From assembly GCA_905221325.1 (NCBI GenBank), contig CAJNCS010000009.1:11836-75835 (forward strand): a stretch of DNA of 64,000 bases, read 5' to 3'. A model generated the notes under the pieces. It searched no databases and was not told the origin of the DNA. It was given only the letters and a program-made list of their open reading frames with translations. The stretch's first letter is position 1; each line of letters starts with the position of its first letter. Both the position numbers and the translations under genes were made by a program. Source of the DNA: a bacterium. Lineage in GTDB: Bacteria > Bacillota > Bacilli > Lactobacillales > Streptococcaceae. Below, piece after piece: positions 39,664 to 47,585 of the stretch.

Positions 39664-39960
39664 CTAAAAGCTTATCGCTCCCCATTTTTCAATTCTTTGA
39701 TAAAGCCCGATTTTAAATAATGCTTGCTTTTGTTTCGAAAACCTAGTTTCTTTTACTGGCAATGTTGCTGCAAATGATAATGTTTCACCATAAGCGCGAA
39801 TTACACATTTTGCTAATATCTCACTATTATCCCCTTCCCTAATTACAATTGATACATTAATTGTTTCATATTTTATAACCTCAATCAGACCAAGTTTATC
39901 TTGCTTGCTGTTTGTGTTTTGAAAACCTGAATATGGGTATTTTTTAGGTTTCATTTTCAT
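39664..39960 (-). CDS. 98-aa phage protein (KYPYSG family)
   Basis: The product begins MKMKPKKYPYSGFQNTNSKQ, a start shared with several small phage proteins, including the 49784 gene here (MRPKRYPFSG). The rest is mixed alpha/beta. Function unknown. It overlaps the YopX gene upstream by 17 bases. Confidence 0.65.
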   Translation of the reverse strand: MKMKPKKYPYSGFQNTNSKQDKLGLIEVIKYETINVSIVIREGDNSEILAKCVIRAYGETLSFAATLPVKETRFSKQKQALFKIGLYQRIEKWGAISF

Positions 39961-40348
39961 GAATATTTCCTATAACTTGACATTTCTCCCAAAGAAATTT
40001 TTCGAAAGGTGAGTATGTTGCAGGTGAGATATTAAGATAAGATAAATAGAATCCAACCTCTGTGACCTCTGTATCAGCGTCTTCAAAATAAGTATATTCC
40101 CCAAAAGATACAATGCTTGCATGAGCATTTGTAATTAGGATATCTCCTTCGAATATCTCATTTCCTGCTTTATCTTTAATACCTGTTGATAGCATTAAAT
40201 ATTCATCATCAATCGACCATCCTTTTAAATTGTTGCAGGTAAGCTTTTTGCTATCATTCGCATAGACATTGCCATTCCAGATAATCAATTCGTCATTAGC
40301 AAACATCTTTTGTCCGTGCTTATCCCACGCTCTAAATTTCGGAATCAT
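39944..40348 (-). CDS. YopX family protein, copy 2
   Basis: The ATG ending at 40348, after TGGAGGTGCAAG, gives 134 aa, MIPKFRAWDKHGQKMFANDE, with the YopX pattern (FRAWD; LMLSTGIKDKAGNEIFEGDIL; CQVIGNIHENE). The longer frame adds 30 residues inside the previous gene. Role unknown. It is a tandem partner of the next entry. Confidence 0.85.
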   Translation of the reverse strand: MIPKFRAWDKHGQKMFANDELIIWNGNVYANDSKKLTCNNLKGWSIDDEYLMLSTGIKDKAGNEIFEGDILITNAHASIVSFGEYTYFEDADTEVTEVGFYLSYLNISPATYSPFEKFLWEKCQVIGNIHENET

Positions 40349-40739
40349 CTTGCACCTCCATCTCCTCCAAAAGCTCAGGATTTTCGTAGATGTTCCCAAT
40401 AACTTTGTAATACGGTAGAAATTCCTTGGTGATGTCAATCCGATATGTACGACTTAGACCATCACCGTACCAGCGACCTTTGTCTTTGTCGTATTTGACA
40501 ATAAAGGTATATTCTGTCTGTATCTGATGATGTAAGATATCGCCTTCAAAAACTTCTGTACCTTCCTTGTCGACTAGTCCTGTTGATTGCATGAGGTGAA
40601 TGTCATTGTTCACAATCCATTCACCAGCAACAGAATCCTCATCAATAATCCAGATATTGCCATCACCAACCATCACTTCGTCTGGTTGATACATACGACT
40701 TAATGAGCCACTATCATAAGCTCTGAATTTTGGTGTCAT
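40332..40739 (-). CDS. YopX family protein, copy 1
   Basis: The 135-aa protein MTPKFRAYDSGSLSRMYQPD carries the YopX pattern (HLMQSTGLVDKEGTEVFEGDIL; YKVIGNIYENPE). It shares order and motifs with copy 2 but the sequences have diverged widely, so the duplication is old or the copies were acquired separately. Confidence 0.87.
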   Translation of the reverse strand: MTPKFRAYDSGSLSRMYQPDEVMVGDGNIWIIDEDSVAGEWIVNNDIHLMQSTGLVDKEGTEVFEGDILHHQIQTEYTFIVKYDKDKGRWYGDGLSRTYRIDITKEFLPYYKVIGNIYENPELLEEMEVQDDSEI

Positions 40740-40751
40740 CTCAAATTCTCC

Positions 40752-41030
40752 TTAAATAAACAAACTAGCTAGCCAAATAAAAAATGCACATGTAATAATT
40801 TTTGAAATACCACTTTTTATAGAATATAAAAATTCCTCTTCAGATACTTTTTTGCTAGGTGACACAGAAAAAATGAAAGATAGTAGTGCATCCATCCCTA
40901 ATGCTTGCCAAACTGTAATTTTACTTACTGGAACAATCGTTGTGATAATCTCATTCCAACCATACTGAACTACAAATGGCGATACAACGATTACAAATAC
41001 AGCACCTAAAACAATACCTAGTCTTTTCAC
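40752..41030 (-). CDS. 92-aa membrane protein
   Basis: MKRLGIVLGAVFVIVVSPFV then a loop and two further hydrophobic stretches (about 40-58 and 74-92). The N-terminus could be an uncleaved signal anchor. No family recognised. It starts just past the MazG-like gene. Confidence 0.6.
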   Translation of the reverse strand: MKRLGIVLGAVFVIVVSPFVVQYGWNEIITTIVPVSKITVWQALGMDALLSFIFSVSPSKKVSEEEFLYSIKSGISKIITCAFFIWLASLFI

Positions 41031-41031
41031 T

Positions 41032-41520
41032 TTATAAATCCTCCTCTTTCACAAACACCCCATCAATCATCTTACCTTTGCGGTCTTTAATAGCATCATA
41101 AGCAATCTGCAAGCAACTGTCTGCGTCCGTCCCATTAAAAAATGAAACAGAACTAATCACACTGTCAAGAAACATCAAGTCAGATTTAATCAGAGGCATC
41201 TTCGTCTCATTGTGACAGACATGAGCGTATAGTTTCTGAGCGATATTGCCCAAACTTGAAACCATCAGCAGCAATTCAAGTTCCTGTTGATTAGCTGAAA
41301 TCTGAGCACCGTTCTTGATTTGTTGCTCAAGCCCAATCAATACGACTTGAATATCACCAAGCGCATCGTAAATCAGTTCAGATTTATCCTTTGCGACACC
41401 CTCAAATAGTTCTCCTGACTCTTCCATCAGCTTCAAGAACTGCTTGACTGGATTTGCTTCATGTAGATTTCTATCAACAAACCATTGTTGAACCTTGTTT
41501 TCTAATTCTGTATTGTTCAT
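41032..41520 (-). CDS. MazG-like nucleotide pyrophosphohydrolase
   Basis: The 162-aa protein has the MazG-type metal motif LKLMEESGELFEG (E-E-x2-E) and YDALGDIQVVLIGL (Asp). Family members hydrolyse (d)NTPs or related nucleotides. Phage copies may lower ppGpp or clean dNTP pools. It is in the early operon before DNA methylase and YopX genes. Confidence 0.82.
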   Translation of the reverse strand: MNNTELENKVQQWFVDRNLHEANPVKQFLKLMEESGELFEGVAKDKSELIYDALGDIQVVLIGLEQQIKNGAQISANQQELELLLMVSSLGNIAQKLYAHVCHNETKMPLIKSDLMFLDSVISSVSFFNGTDADSCLQIAYDAIKDRKGKMIDGVFVKEEDL

Positions 41521-41565
41521 TGTTTTTCTCCTAAAAAATCAAATATCGTAGTCTGATATGACTGC

Positions 41566-42315
41566 TTAAAACAAACTGGTTTGAAAGGTTGAGAGCATTT
41601 GTTCCTGCGCTTTCTTGTAAAAATCTTTTTTTATTTCAAAGCCATAAGCAGCCCTTCCCATTTCGATTGCAGCTCTCAAGGTTGAACCACTTCCAGCAAC
41701 TGGATCGATAACTACATCATCTGGATCAGTAAATATTTCAATCAATCGTTTTAAAACTGGTATCGGTTTCTGCGTTGGATGTATAACAGGATAAGAGCTA
41801 TCTTTTTCCCAAGGAGCATGATTAAGTATCATAGCCCCACCATTGTTAAATTTAGGAAGTTTATCGCGATATAATACCGTCGCCTCTTCAACCGCACCAA
41901 CGATTTTCATATTAGCTTTCAATACTTGTGGGCTTGATTTCTTTGTAAAATAGAGCGGATAAGCGTTATTAAAGCCGTGTTTTTTACCACATTCAATAAC
42001 CATTTCTCGCTGTTGCCAAGCGTGAAAAACAATCATAGCAGGCGCTTTCCCTTTTTCTTTTGGCTCTTTTTTAAGCAAACGGCTACAAAAGTCAAAGAAA
42101 TTATTGATTTTGAAATCATTATCTGTATCAAAAAATGACTTTCCTGCTAGCTTGCTCTCGCCGTTTTTGTTATCCCCATCTTTATACCACCTCGGATCAG
42201 AAGCATACGCATTATTACCTAGATTGTAAGGAATATCAGCGATAATTAACTGCGCCCTTGGAATCTGATACCTTTTAGCATTTTCAAAATGATCGTTGTA
42301 TAGCTCGTATTTCAT
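41566..42315 (-). CDS. DNA methyltransferase, N4/N6 beta-type
   Basis: The 249-aa protein has motif IV as ADIPYNLGNNAYASDP near the N-terminus and SAM motif I near the C-terminus (VIDPVAGSGSTLRAAIEMG), the beta-class order of N4-cytosine/N6-adenine methylases. No restriction enzyme is nearby, so it is probably an orphan phage methylase that protects the genome or alters gene control. Specificity cannot be read. Confidence 0.87.
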   Translation of the reverse strand: MKYELYNDHFENAKRYQIPRAQLIIADIPYNLGNNAYASDPRWYKDGDNKNGESKLAGKSFFDTDNDFKINNFFDFCSRLLKKEPKEKGKAPAMIVFHAWQQREMVIECGKKHGFNNAYPLYFTKKSSPQVLKANMKIVGAVEEATVLYRDKLPKFNNGGAMILNHAPWEKDSSYPVIHPTQKPIPVLKRLIEIFTDPDDVVIDPVAGSGSTLRAAIEMGRAAYGFEIKKDFYKKAQEQMLSTFQTSLF

Positions 42316-42316
42316 T

Positions 42317-42577
42317 TCAAATCTTCACCTCATCCCCAACTTTCACTTTCTCATACACTTCCTTCGTGACTACGAAAATTCCGTAATCACGAATCGTAAT
42401 TGTGTACAACTTGCCATGTCGCCTTTTCTCGACGACCTTACCAAATATCTCAGCACCTTGATTATCCGCCTTATAGACGACAATCGGACGCTTTTGTTCT
42501 AGTTCTGCAATCCTGCCCATCTGCCAGATGTTCAATCCAGCAGAGACAAAAATCCAGATTGCGATGAATCGTTTCAT
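42317..42577 (-). CDS. DUF1372 phage protein
   Basis: The 86-aa product MKRFIAIWIFVSAGLNIWQM has an N-terminal membrane anchor, then a small beta domain (KLYTITIRDYGIFVVTKEVY). It fits the DUF1372 proteins common in streptococcal phages; function unknown. It overlaps its upstream neighbour by 4 bases. Confidence 0.75.
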   Translation of the reverse strand: MKRFIAIWIFVSAGLNIWQMGRIAELEQKRPIVVYKADNQGAEIFGKVVEKRRHGKLYTITIRDYGIFVVTKEVYEKVKVGDEVKI

Positions 42578-42801
42578 GTGGCCCCTCCTGAAAAATTGTT
42601 TGCAAAATTCTGCTGTTCTGTGTTAATTAGTTTATATTTATAATTTATCAAAGGGTTCGTGGTATCATTTACCAAATCGAGTTTCAAAATAATTCCATCT
42701 ACTTTTGAAGCCCTACTATCCCTTATTTTAATTTTTAAATCATGCCCGTTCGCAATATGTTCAAGATCGTTCTTAGATAAGAATATTTCAAGCATGCTCA
42801 T
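42574..42801 (-). CDS. 75-aa small phage protein
   Basis: The ATG ending at 42801 (1-base TGATG overlap with the interrupted gene upstream) gives MSMLEIFLSKNDLEHIANGH and so on. Short, mostly beta C-terminus. No family recognised. Confidence 0.6.
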   Translation of the reverse strand: MSMLEIFLSKNDLEHIANGHDLKIKIRDSRASKVDGIILKLDLVNDTTNPLINYKYKLINTEQQNFANNFSGGAT

Positions 42802-43058
42802 CACTCCACCTCATTTCTCAATTCAAAACCAATTCCATATAAGAGCAAATCATTTTGAAAGTCAACGAATGCTTCAATCATCTCAGCTTCTTGAAAATCG
42901 TATTCCTCGACCGTACCCAAGAAATCATCAATATCATCTCTTTGTACACTCCCATATTCTGTCTTAGTATGTTCCACGGCTAATTCATGGCCATCTACAT
43001 CAATTGTGTATCAGATTCTGCCACTTGAATAATCATATTTGTAATTCTTGATAATCAC
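42801..43058 (-). pseudogene. early-gene frame of 85 codons interrupted by one in-frame TGA
   Basis: From a GTG 8 bases after AAGGAG the frame reads MIIKNYKYDYSSGRI, then TGA (43011-43013), then continues in the same frame YTIDVDGHELAVEHTKTEYG to a normal stop at 42801-42803. Both halves have the codon use and acidic character of a single small phage protein. One base change would remove the stop. A sequencing error or readthrough is possible. Confidence 0.7.
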
Positions 43059-43207
43059 TATTTCATCTCCTTACTCTTAATTTCTCTAGTGAGTCTATTT
43101 TTTAAAACATGACTTGTAAAATAAATACCGTTTGCATATGTATAATAATCAGCAGTTTCTTCAACCCACTGACTTCGTGTGTAAGGGTATTTGTTTGGTC
43201 GCTTCAT
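43058..43207 (-). CDS. 49-aa small phage protein
   Basis: The product MKRPNKYPYTRSQWVEETAD begins with the KYPYT/S motif shared by other small proteins of this phage. A GAGGTGGTAAC site precedes the ATG. Its TAG stop shares a base with the GTG of the interrupted gene. Function unknown. Confidence 0.65.
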   Translation of the reverse strand: MKRPNKYPYTRSQWVEETADYYTYANGIYFTSHVLKNRLTREIKSKEMK

Positions 43208-43208
43208 G

Positions 43209-43547
43209 TTACCACCTCACATATAAGTATTTTGTATCGATATCTTGTCTTAAAATACAATCTCTCAATGACCTCAAATCTTTTAACGCACTGCTGACAG
43301 TTCCCCATTTGTTCTCGGGCTCATACTGCACATACTTTTCAGGGTACTGTTCCAATTCTGAGATACCACGTTGAATGTTTTCAAAAATCTGAGCGACATT
43401 GTAGATAGTACCTTGTTTGAAATCCCAATCCATAGCAACCCTGAACATTTTTCCAAGATTGTAAGTTGGAGAACGACGCTTAGGTTCGTCAATGCAGATA
43501 TATTGTCCGTTTTCTATTTTTCCTAAGATTTCCAAATCATAACTCAT
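43209..43547 (-). CDS. 112-aa phage protein
   Basis: MSYDLEILGKIENGQYICID, then CIDEPKRRSPTYNLGKMFRV. Soluble, mixed alpha/beta; no family recognised with certainty. It overlaps the upstream gene by 4 bases (ATGA) and is followed after 1 base by the next. Confidence 0.65.
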   Translation of the reverse strand: MSYDLEILGKIENGQYICIDEPKRRSPTYNLGKMFRVAMDWDFKQGTIYNVAQIFENIQRGISELEQYPEKYVQYEPENKWGTVSSALKDLRSLRDCILRQDIDTKYLYVRW

Positions 43548-43732
43548 CTACCTGCCTCCTCCGCAGCATACTGCAACCATACTAGGCATTCATATAGATC
43601 CCTTGCTTGCCTTTTGATGTTGCTTAATGATTGACTGCTCAATTTATCCTCATTTTGTAAGATTTCTATCTTGAGATTTGAAATAGCAGCAGACAATTCT
43701 TTTTCTTTTTTAAAATTTTCACTACATGACAT
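43544..43732 (-). CDS. 62-aa helical phage protein
   Basis: AAAGGAGG lies 7 bases before the ATG ending at 43732 (an adjacent ATG at 43735 is possible). The product MSCSENFKKEKELSAAISNL is mostly helical and ends WLQYAAEEAGR. Function unknown. Confidence 0.6.
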   Translation of the reverse strand: MSCSENFKKEKELSAAISNLKIEILQNEDKLSSQSLSNIKRQARDLYECLVWLQYAAEEAGR

Positions 43733-43899
43733 CATTCTACCTCCTTTAACTCGCCCTCCCAATTGCTGGCAGGGTGGACGCATAATTCCGTTCCGTTGTA
43801 ATAAACAAATTCCTTTTCACCATAATTATTTACTAAAACCCAGCCTTTTATGATTTTGATGCCGTCAAAAGACTCGTGTGTATACTTTGCAACCTTCAT
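43732..43899 (-). CDS. 55-aa small phage protein
   Basis: MKVAKYTHESFDGIKIIKGW then VLVNNYGEKEFVYYNGTELC: a short beta-rich protein. It starts in a TGATG overlap with the DUF1642 stop and overlaps the next start. Below usual ORF cut-offs but the tight coupling supports translation. Confidence 0.65.
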   Translation of the reverse strand: MKVAKYTHESFDGIKIIKGWVLVNNYGEKEFVYYNGTELCVHPASNWEGELKEVE

Positions 43900-44435
43900 C
43901 ACTCCACCTCCTCAATCTCAATACCAGAACAATCAAACACCCAGCCAAAACCTACTTCTTCTAGTTCTTTGCGAGTGTAATAAGGTTCTTTAATCTTATT
44001 ATCTGCAAATTCAAACCATTTTTTTAATCTGTTTTGAAATTTAATTAGTATTTGTTTGTTTGATTTGACAGATATTTTATACCGCTTTTCTTTCTCGACC
44101 TCGTAGCCATCCAGCCATGCACGAGCGAATGTTTCTTGGTTGCTCGTCTTTTCAATCCATAATATTAAATCGAAACTTTGGTTGTTTTCTTTCATAAAGT
44201 TTGGATTCATAGCAGTATATAGACTAGTTGTTAAATGCTCTTTACAAACCTCAATCCAATCCGCAACAAACTGCGGGATTGTGACTTTTTCCTGTTCAAT
44301 CGATTTGTAAATGAAGTTCTCGTCTATATTTACGATTTCTCCACTGACTAACTGAATTATCTTCTCTCTAGTTCCTAATGTATCAATTTGAAAACCAACT
44401 TCATATCCCTCTATAAACACTTTTTCTTTATTCAT
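43899..44435 (-). CDS. DUF1642 phage protein
   Basis: The 178-aa protein contains the DUF1642-like core (IPQFVADWIEVCKEH; FARAWLDGYEVEKEKRYKI). It is a common early protein of streptococcal and lactococcal phages with unknown role. Starts 8 bases inside the preceding small gene. Confidence 0.83.
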   Translation of the reverse strand: MNKEKVFIEGYEVGFQIDTLGTREKIIQLVSGEIVNIDENFIYKSIEQEKVTIPQFVADWIEVCKEHLTTSLYTAMNPNFMKENNQSFDLILWIEKTSNQETFARAWLDGYEVEKEKRYKISVKSNKQILIKFQNRLKKWFEFADNKIKEPYYTRKELEEVGFGWVFDCSGIEIEEVE

Positions 44436-44616
44436 CTTCCAAGTCCTCCATTTCTACTCCCAATTCAACAAGTTCTTGTTTTAGCATCTCGATTCGATTC
44501 TGGATGGTTTCTGTGATTAGACCAGACAATATCTCATCTGCTTTGATTTCTTTTTTTAAAAATCCATAAGCCGTTTTAAGAATAACTAGTCTCTTTCTTT
44601 GTAATAAGAAGCTCAT
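44428..44616 (-). CDS. 62-aa coiled-coil small protein
   Basis: MSFLLQRKRLVILKTAYGFL continues with a leucine/glutamate-rich helix and ends LEDE. It overlaps the 43-aa gene by 41 bases in another frame and has no strong ribosome-binding site, so the start may lie further in. Called with reserve. Confidence 0.45.
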   Translation of the reverse strand: MSFLLQRKRLVILKTAYGFLKKEIKADEILSGLITETIQNRIEMLKQELVELGVEMEDLEDE

Positions 44617-44707
44617 CCCAGCACTTGTGTTTAACCTCTAAGAAATATTTGTACTCTTTAATCAAATGAATGATATATCTAGCTTTGTTTAAGTCTTCAA
44701 GCTTCAT
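44576..44707 (-). CDS. 43-aa small phage protein
   Basis: An ATG after GTTGGAGTTAGTGAAG encodes MKLEDLNKARYIIHLIKEYK, then YFLEVKHKCWDELLITKKET. Helical; resembles short early phage proteins but no family is assigned. Confidence 0.5.
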   Translation of the reverse strand: MKLEDLNKARYIIHLIKEYKYFLEVKHKCWDELLITKKETSYS

Positions 44708-44733
44708 CTTCACTAACTCCAACTTATTTTCTA

Positions 44734-44776
44734 AAAATCCAGCTCTTGCACCTCATGGCTCAAAGACGCAAGAGCT
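44734..44776 (-). terminator. hairpin with T-run inside the early operon
   Basis: On the minus strand AGCTCTTGC (44768-44776) pairs perfectly with GCAAGAGCT (44741-44749), then GGATTTTTAG. It sits between early genes and could attenuate transcription or need antitermination. Confidence 0.55.
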
Positions 44777-44815
44777 AGCAAATTCTTTATACGTCATTCG
44801 TCCAAGTCGACGCAT
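44753..44815 (-). CDS. 20-aa micro-ORF
   Basis: MRRLGRMTYKEFASSCVFEP lies between two early genes; its second half forms one arm of the hairpin at 44741-44776. Translation would affect hairpin formation, so it could be a leader peptide. No direct support beyond position. Confidence 0.25.
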   Translation of the reverse strand: MRRLGRMTYKEFASSCVFEP

Positions 44816-44829
44816 ATTCCAGCTCGCTT

Positions 44830-45057
44830 TTAACGTGGTTCGCGGCACGTTGATTTTACTGCTAAGTAATAACAATCTATCGCACCATAATCAAAACGTA
44901 CATCGTCTTTTCCAATATACTTTCTGAATTTTGGCTTTGTGATTGATGAATAAGCTTTCTGATGACTTTTCATTTGTTCGATAAGTTCATCCACGTTATC
45001 GAAATTACCGAGAAAGAATTTTCGATGACCGTTGTAGACAAAGTAGAGATTTAACAT
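44830..45057 (-). CDS. 75-aa phage protein
   Basis: The ATG ending at 45057, 5 bases after TAGGAGG, gives MLNLYFVYNGHRKFFLGNFD and a C-terminus ending in CREPR. Mixed alpha/beta, unknown function. Follows the small methyltransferase by 9 bases. Confidence 0.65.
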   Translation of the reverse strand: MLNLYFVYNGHRKFFLGNFDNVDELIEQMKSHQKAYSSITKPKFRKYIGKDDVRFDYGAIDCYYLAVKSTCREPR

Positions 45058-45066
45058 CAATACCTC

Positions 45067-45528
45067 CTAAAATTTCATAAAAGCCATCCAATGAGTAGTT
45101 CCACGTTGCTGACCGAAAAGTGGTTGATGCGGAACCAATTCCAAAATTTCCTTAACATTTACTTGAGCATCAGACCATTTAAAAATAAGTGTTCCACCTG
45201 TTTTCAAGACTCTAAAACACTCTTCAAAACCTTGTTGTAAGTCTAATCGCCAAGTCAACAAATCTAGTTGACCATATTGCGCACGCATGAATGATTTCTG
45301 GCCAGCCCAGAGAAGGTGTGGCGGATCAAATACAACAAGGTTAAATGTTTCATCATCAAATGGCATATCTCGAAAATCTGCAACAATGTCTGGCTTAACA
45401 TTGATTTTCTTTTTGTGAATTTCAAATTCTTCTTCACGTCTATCCATGTATGTTGTATGTGGCTCGTGTTTATCAAACCAGAACATCCTAGACCCACAGC
45501 ACGCATCTAGTATTCGTATGTCTTTCAT
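45067..45528 (-). CDS. small SAM-dependent methyltransferase
   Basis: The 153-aa protein has RILDACCGSRMFWFD (motif I region), DFRDMPFDDETFNLVVFDPPHLLW (motif IV as DPPH) and VLKTGGTLIFKWSD. It resembles phage-encoded class I methylases annotated as DNA methylases, but DPPH is not a proven catalytic motif; the target may be DNA, RNA or protein. Confidence 0.8.
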   Translation of the reverse strand: MKDIRILDACCGSRMFWFDKHEPHTTYMDRREEEFEIHKKKINVKPDIVADFRDMPFDDETFNLVVFDPPHLLWAGQKSFMRAQYGQLDLLTWRLDLQQGFEECFRVLKTGGTLIFKWSDAQVNVKEILELVPHQPLFGQQRGTTHWMAFMKF

Positions 45529-45539
45529 CCCTCACCTCT

Positions 45540-46310
45540 CTAAAAGTAATCTTTCCTTTTATTTTTCAAGTCATTAAATACCATCAGATGATCATTGTCT
45601 ACACCTTTCATCAATCGACTCATAAACGGCCGACCGTAGCGTTTCTGAATTTCTTGTGCAGTCAGATTAGTCGTGATAATCGTGTTGGCTCTTTTATTGA
45701 GGATGTTATAAAGAATACTGAAGGACCACTCACTGTCCTTCTCCATTCCAAGATCATCTAGAACTAAGAATTTTGCGCTAGCAATTTTATTGACCAGAAA
45801 CTCTTCCTGGCTGAAATCCGTCTTGATTTTCATCAGCAAGTCAGTAACATTGATAAAGATAGCAATTTCTTTTGTGATTGCTGATAGCTCCTTCATAATC
45901 GCAAATGCAAGATGACTCTTACCTGTTCCAGCTTCACCTTGAAAAACAACATTATTTCTGGCACCATCTGCCCACTCTTTGCAGATTTTTTTTGCAAATT
46001 CTAACTTTTCGGTTTCTTTTTCTGTTGGAGTATCAAAATTCTCAAGAGTAGCATTCTTCAGCACATCATCATATAACGAGAATTTTTCAAGATAAAACTT
46101 TCGCTCCCTCTCGTATTCTGCATCAGCAAGCTCGTTTACTCTAATCTGATTTTCAGCATGGATTCGTTCTGATTCACACAAACGACAAAGAACATCATTT
46201 GTACGGATAATTTTAATCAGTGGAATTTTGTGTTTATCGCAAATTTCGTCCTGTTCTTCTGTATTTCTTTGATAAGAGAGAGCCATTTCTTCCAAAGCAT
46301 CAGTTACCAT
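45540..46310 (-). CDS. DnaC-like helicase loader (AAA+ ATPase)
   Basis: The 256-aa protein has an N-terminal zinc-type cluster (CDKHKIPLIKIIRTNDVLCRLC, about residues 24-45), Walker A GEAGTGKSHLA and Walker B FLVLDDLGMEKDSEW. It loads the replicative helicase on phage origins. Works with the replisome organizer upstream, with a 52-aa gene between. Confidence 0.92.
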   Translation of the reverse strand: MVTDALEEMALSYQRNTEEQDEICDKHKIPLIKIIRTNDVLCRLCESERIHAENQIRVNELADAEYERERKFYLEKFSLYDDVLKNATLENFDTPTEKETEKLEFAKKICKEWADGARNNVVFQGEAGTGKSHLAFAIMKELSAITKEIAIFINVTDLLMKIKTDFSQEEFLVNKIASAKFLVLDDLGMEKDSEWSFSILYNILNKRANTIITTNLTAQEIQKRYGRPFMSRLMKGVDNDHLMVFNDLKNKRKDYF

Positions 46311-46462
46311 GTCAGCTTACCTCCGCAAGTTTTAAAACTTGCCATATCTGACAAGCAGGCTATGACAGTAGAGAGAGGTTGTTTTATAAGCAGTGACTTC
46401 TTTTCTTCGCTAATAGGATAAAACTCCTCTTCAAATTGCTTGATAACTTCTAAAATCCCCAT
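46304..46462 (-). CDS. 52-aa small protein between replication genes
   Basis: The ATG overlaps the end of the replisome organizer (GAATGG) and the stop overlaps the loader start (ACATGGTAA). It encodes MGILEVIKQFEEEFYPISEE then KKSLLIKQPLSTVIACLSDM. Translational coupling on both sides supports a real gene, perhaps a replication accessory. No family recognised. Confidence 0.65.
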   Translation of the reverse strand: MGILEVIKQFEEEFYPISEEKKSLLIKQPLSTVIACLSDMASFKTCGGKLTW

Positions 46463-47250
46463 TCGTCTTTTACCTCCTGTCCTGATTTTTTCTCCTTGTG
46501 TTGCTTTTCCGATTGTCGAACTTGTTCAACTGTCGTAACCTGGTTCATCTGCCAATTTCTTAAAATGCCACCAATATATTTGATGTTTGGTTTACCTAAA
46601 TTAATAGCTATCTTCAATGCTTCTTTAACTAGCTCAGCATCATTTTCCTTTAGCAGATGATTGATTTCCTCAATCTCGAAACCTGATAGTAATCTACGAA
46701 ACTCAGACTGAAAAAGTTCTAAGATATTCTCACTACTAGTAGTAGTTATATTCTTATCTTTATCTAATCTATTCTTAATCTTAGTCTTATCTCCTTCTCC
46801 TTCTTCTTCTAGTGCGTTACCGTCCGTTACTGTAACGTTACATGTAACGTTACTAAGGGCAAGATTTTTCTGTTTCTCACGGTGTCTTGCTACACGATTC
46901 CGTGTTTGTTCCTTGATTCTTTCCATGCCATCAATATTTTGGTGTTTTTCCCAATTTGGCAAAGTAATGACGCCATCGATTATCTCAATCATTCCGAACT
47001 GCTCAAATACCCCTAGAGCCATTCTTACACTATTCAGAGGCCTTTGAAAGATTGTAGCGAGCATTTCATCAGTATAGTGAACTTTATCTGACATCATCAA
47101 AAGTCCGTTGCGATTATGTTTACCAGCGAGAGCTAGGATTTTAAACCATATAACCAAAATTGCATCATGATCTGGTAGTGCATCAATAAGACGTATTTTT
47201 TCATCATCAAAAATATCCGTCGTAATCTTAATCCATTTGATTTCACTCAT
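46450..47250 (-). CDS. phage replisome organizer / DnaD-like initiator
   Basis: The 266-aa protein has an N-terminal replisome-organizer winged helix (EIKWIKITTDIFDDEKIRLI to about residue 110), an asparagine/lysine-rich linker, and a DnaD-like C-terminal domain (LFQSEFRRLLSGFEIEEINHLL, YIGGILRNW). It binds the phage origin, probably in its own gene, and recruits the loader. Confidence 0.9.
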   Translation of the reverse strand: MSEIKWIKITTDIFDDEKIRLIDALPDHDAILVIWFKILALAGKHNRNGLLMMSDKVHYTDEMLATIFQRPLNSVRMALGVFEQFGMIEIIDGVITLPNWEKHQNIDGMERIKEQTRNRVARHREKQKNLALSNVTCNVTVTDGNALEEEGEGDKTKIKNRLDKDKNITTTSSENILELFQSEFRRLLSGFEIEEINHLLKENDAELVKEALKIAINLGKPNIKYIGGILRNWQMNQVTTVEQVRQSEKQHKEKKSGQEVKDEWGF

Positions 47251-47585
47251 GCGCTATCCTCCCAATACTTATCCAAATCAACATTCATAACCGCAGCGAG
47301 GTTCTTTTGCTCGGTTAAAATTTGACGACGATAGGGAGTAAGTCCTGCTTGTCGCTCTTCCTCGCTACGAGGCAAGTAATATCCGTTCGGCTTCATCTTC
47401 TTAGCTACGATAGGATGACCAAAATTCACACGCAGACTCTCAATGACCTCTTCCAGCTTACGCTTCGACAGTCCAGTTTCTAGGCGAATTTCACTTGCTT
47501 GAATGGGCAAGTCGAAAGTCGCGCAATTCATGATCATGTTTAACACACGGATTTCCATCTCGCTCATTTCACGACTAACACTCAT
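47247..47585 (-). CDS. helix-turn-helix early protein
   Basis: The ATG ending at 47585, 7 bases after GGAGGG, gives 112 aa, MSVSREMSEMEIRVLNMIMN. Winged-helix pattern IQASEIRLETGLSKRKLEEVIESLR. It precedes and overlaps the replisome organizer by 4 bases. Possibly a regulator or replication accessory. Confidence 0.75.
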   Translation of the reverse strand: MSVSREMSEMEIRVLNMIMNCATFDLPIQASEIRLETGLSKRKLEEVIESLRVNFGHPIVAKKMKPNGYYLPRSEEERQAGLTPYRRQILTEQKNLAAVMNVDLDKYWEDSA

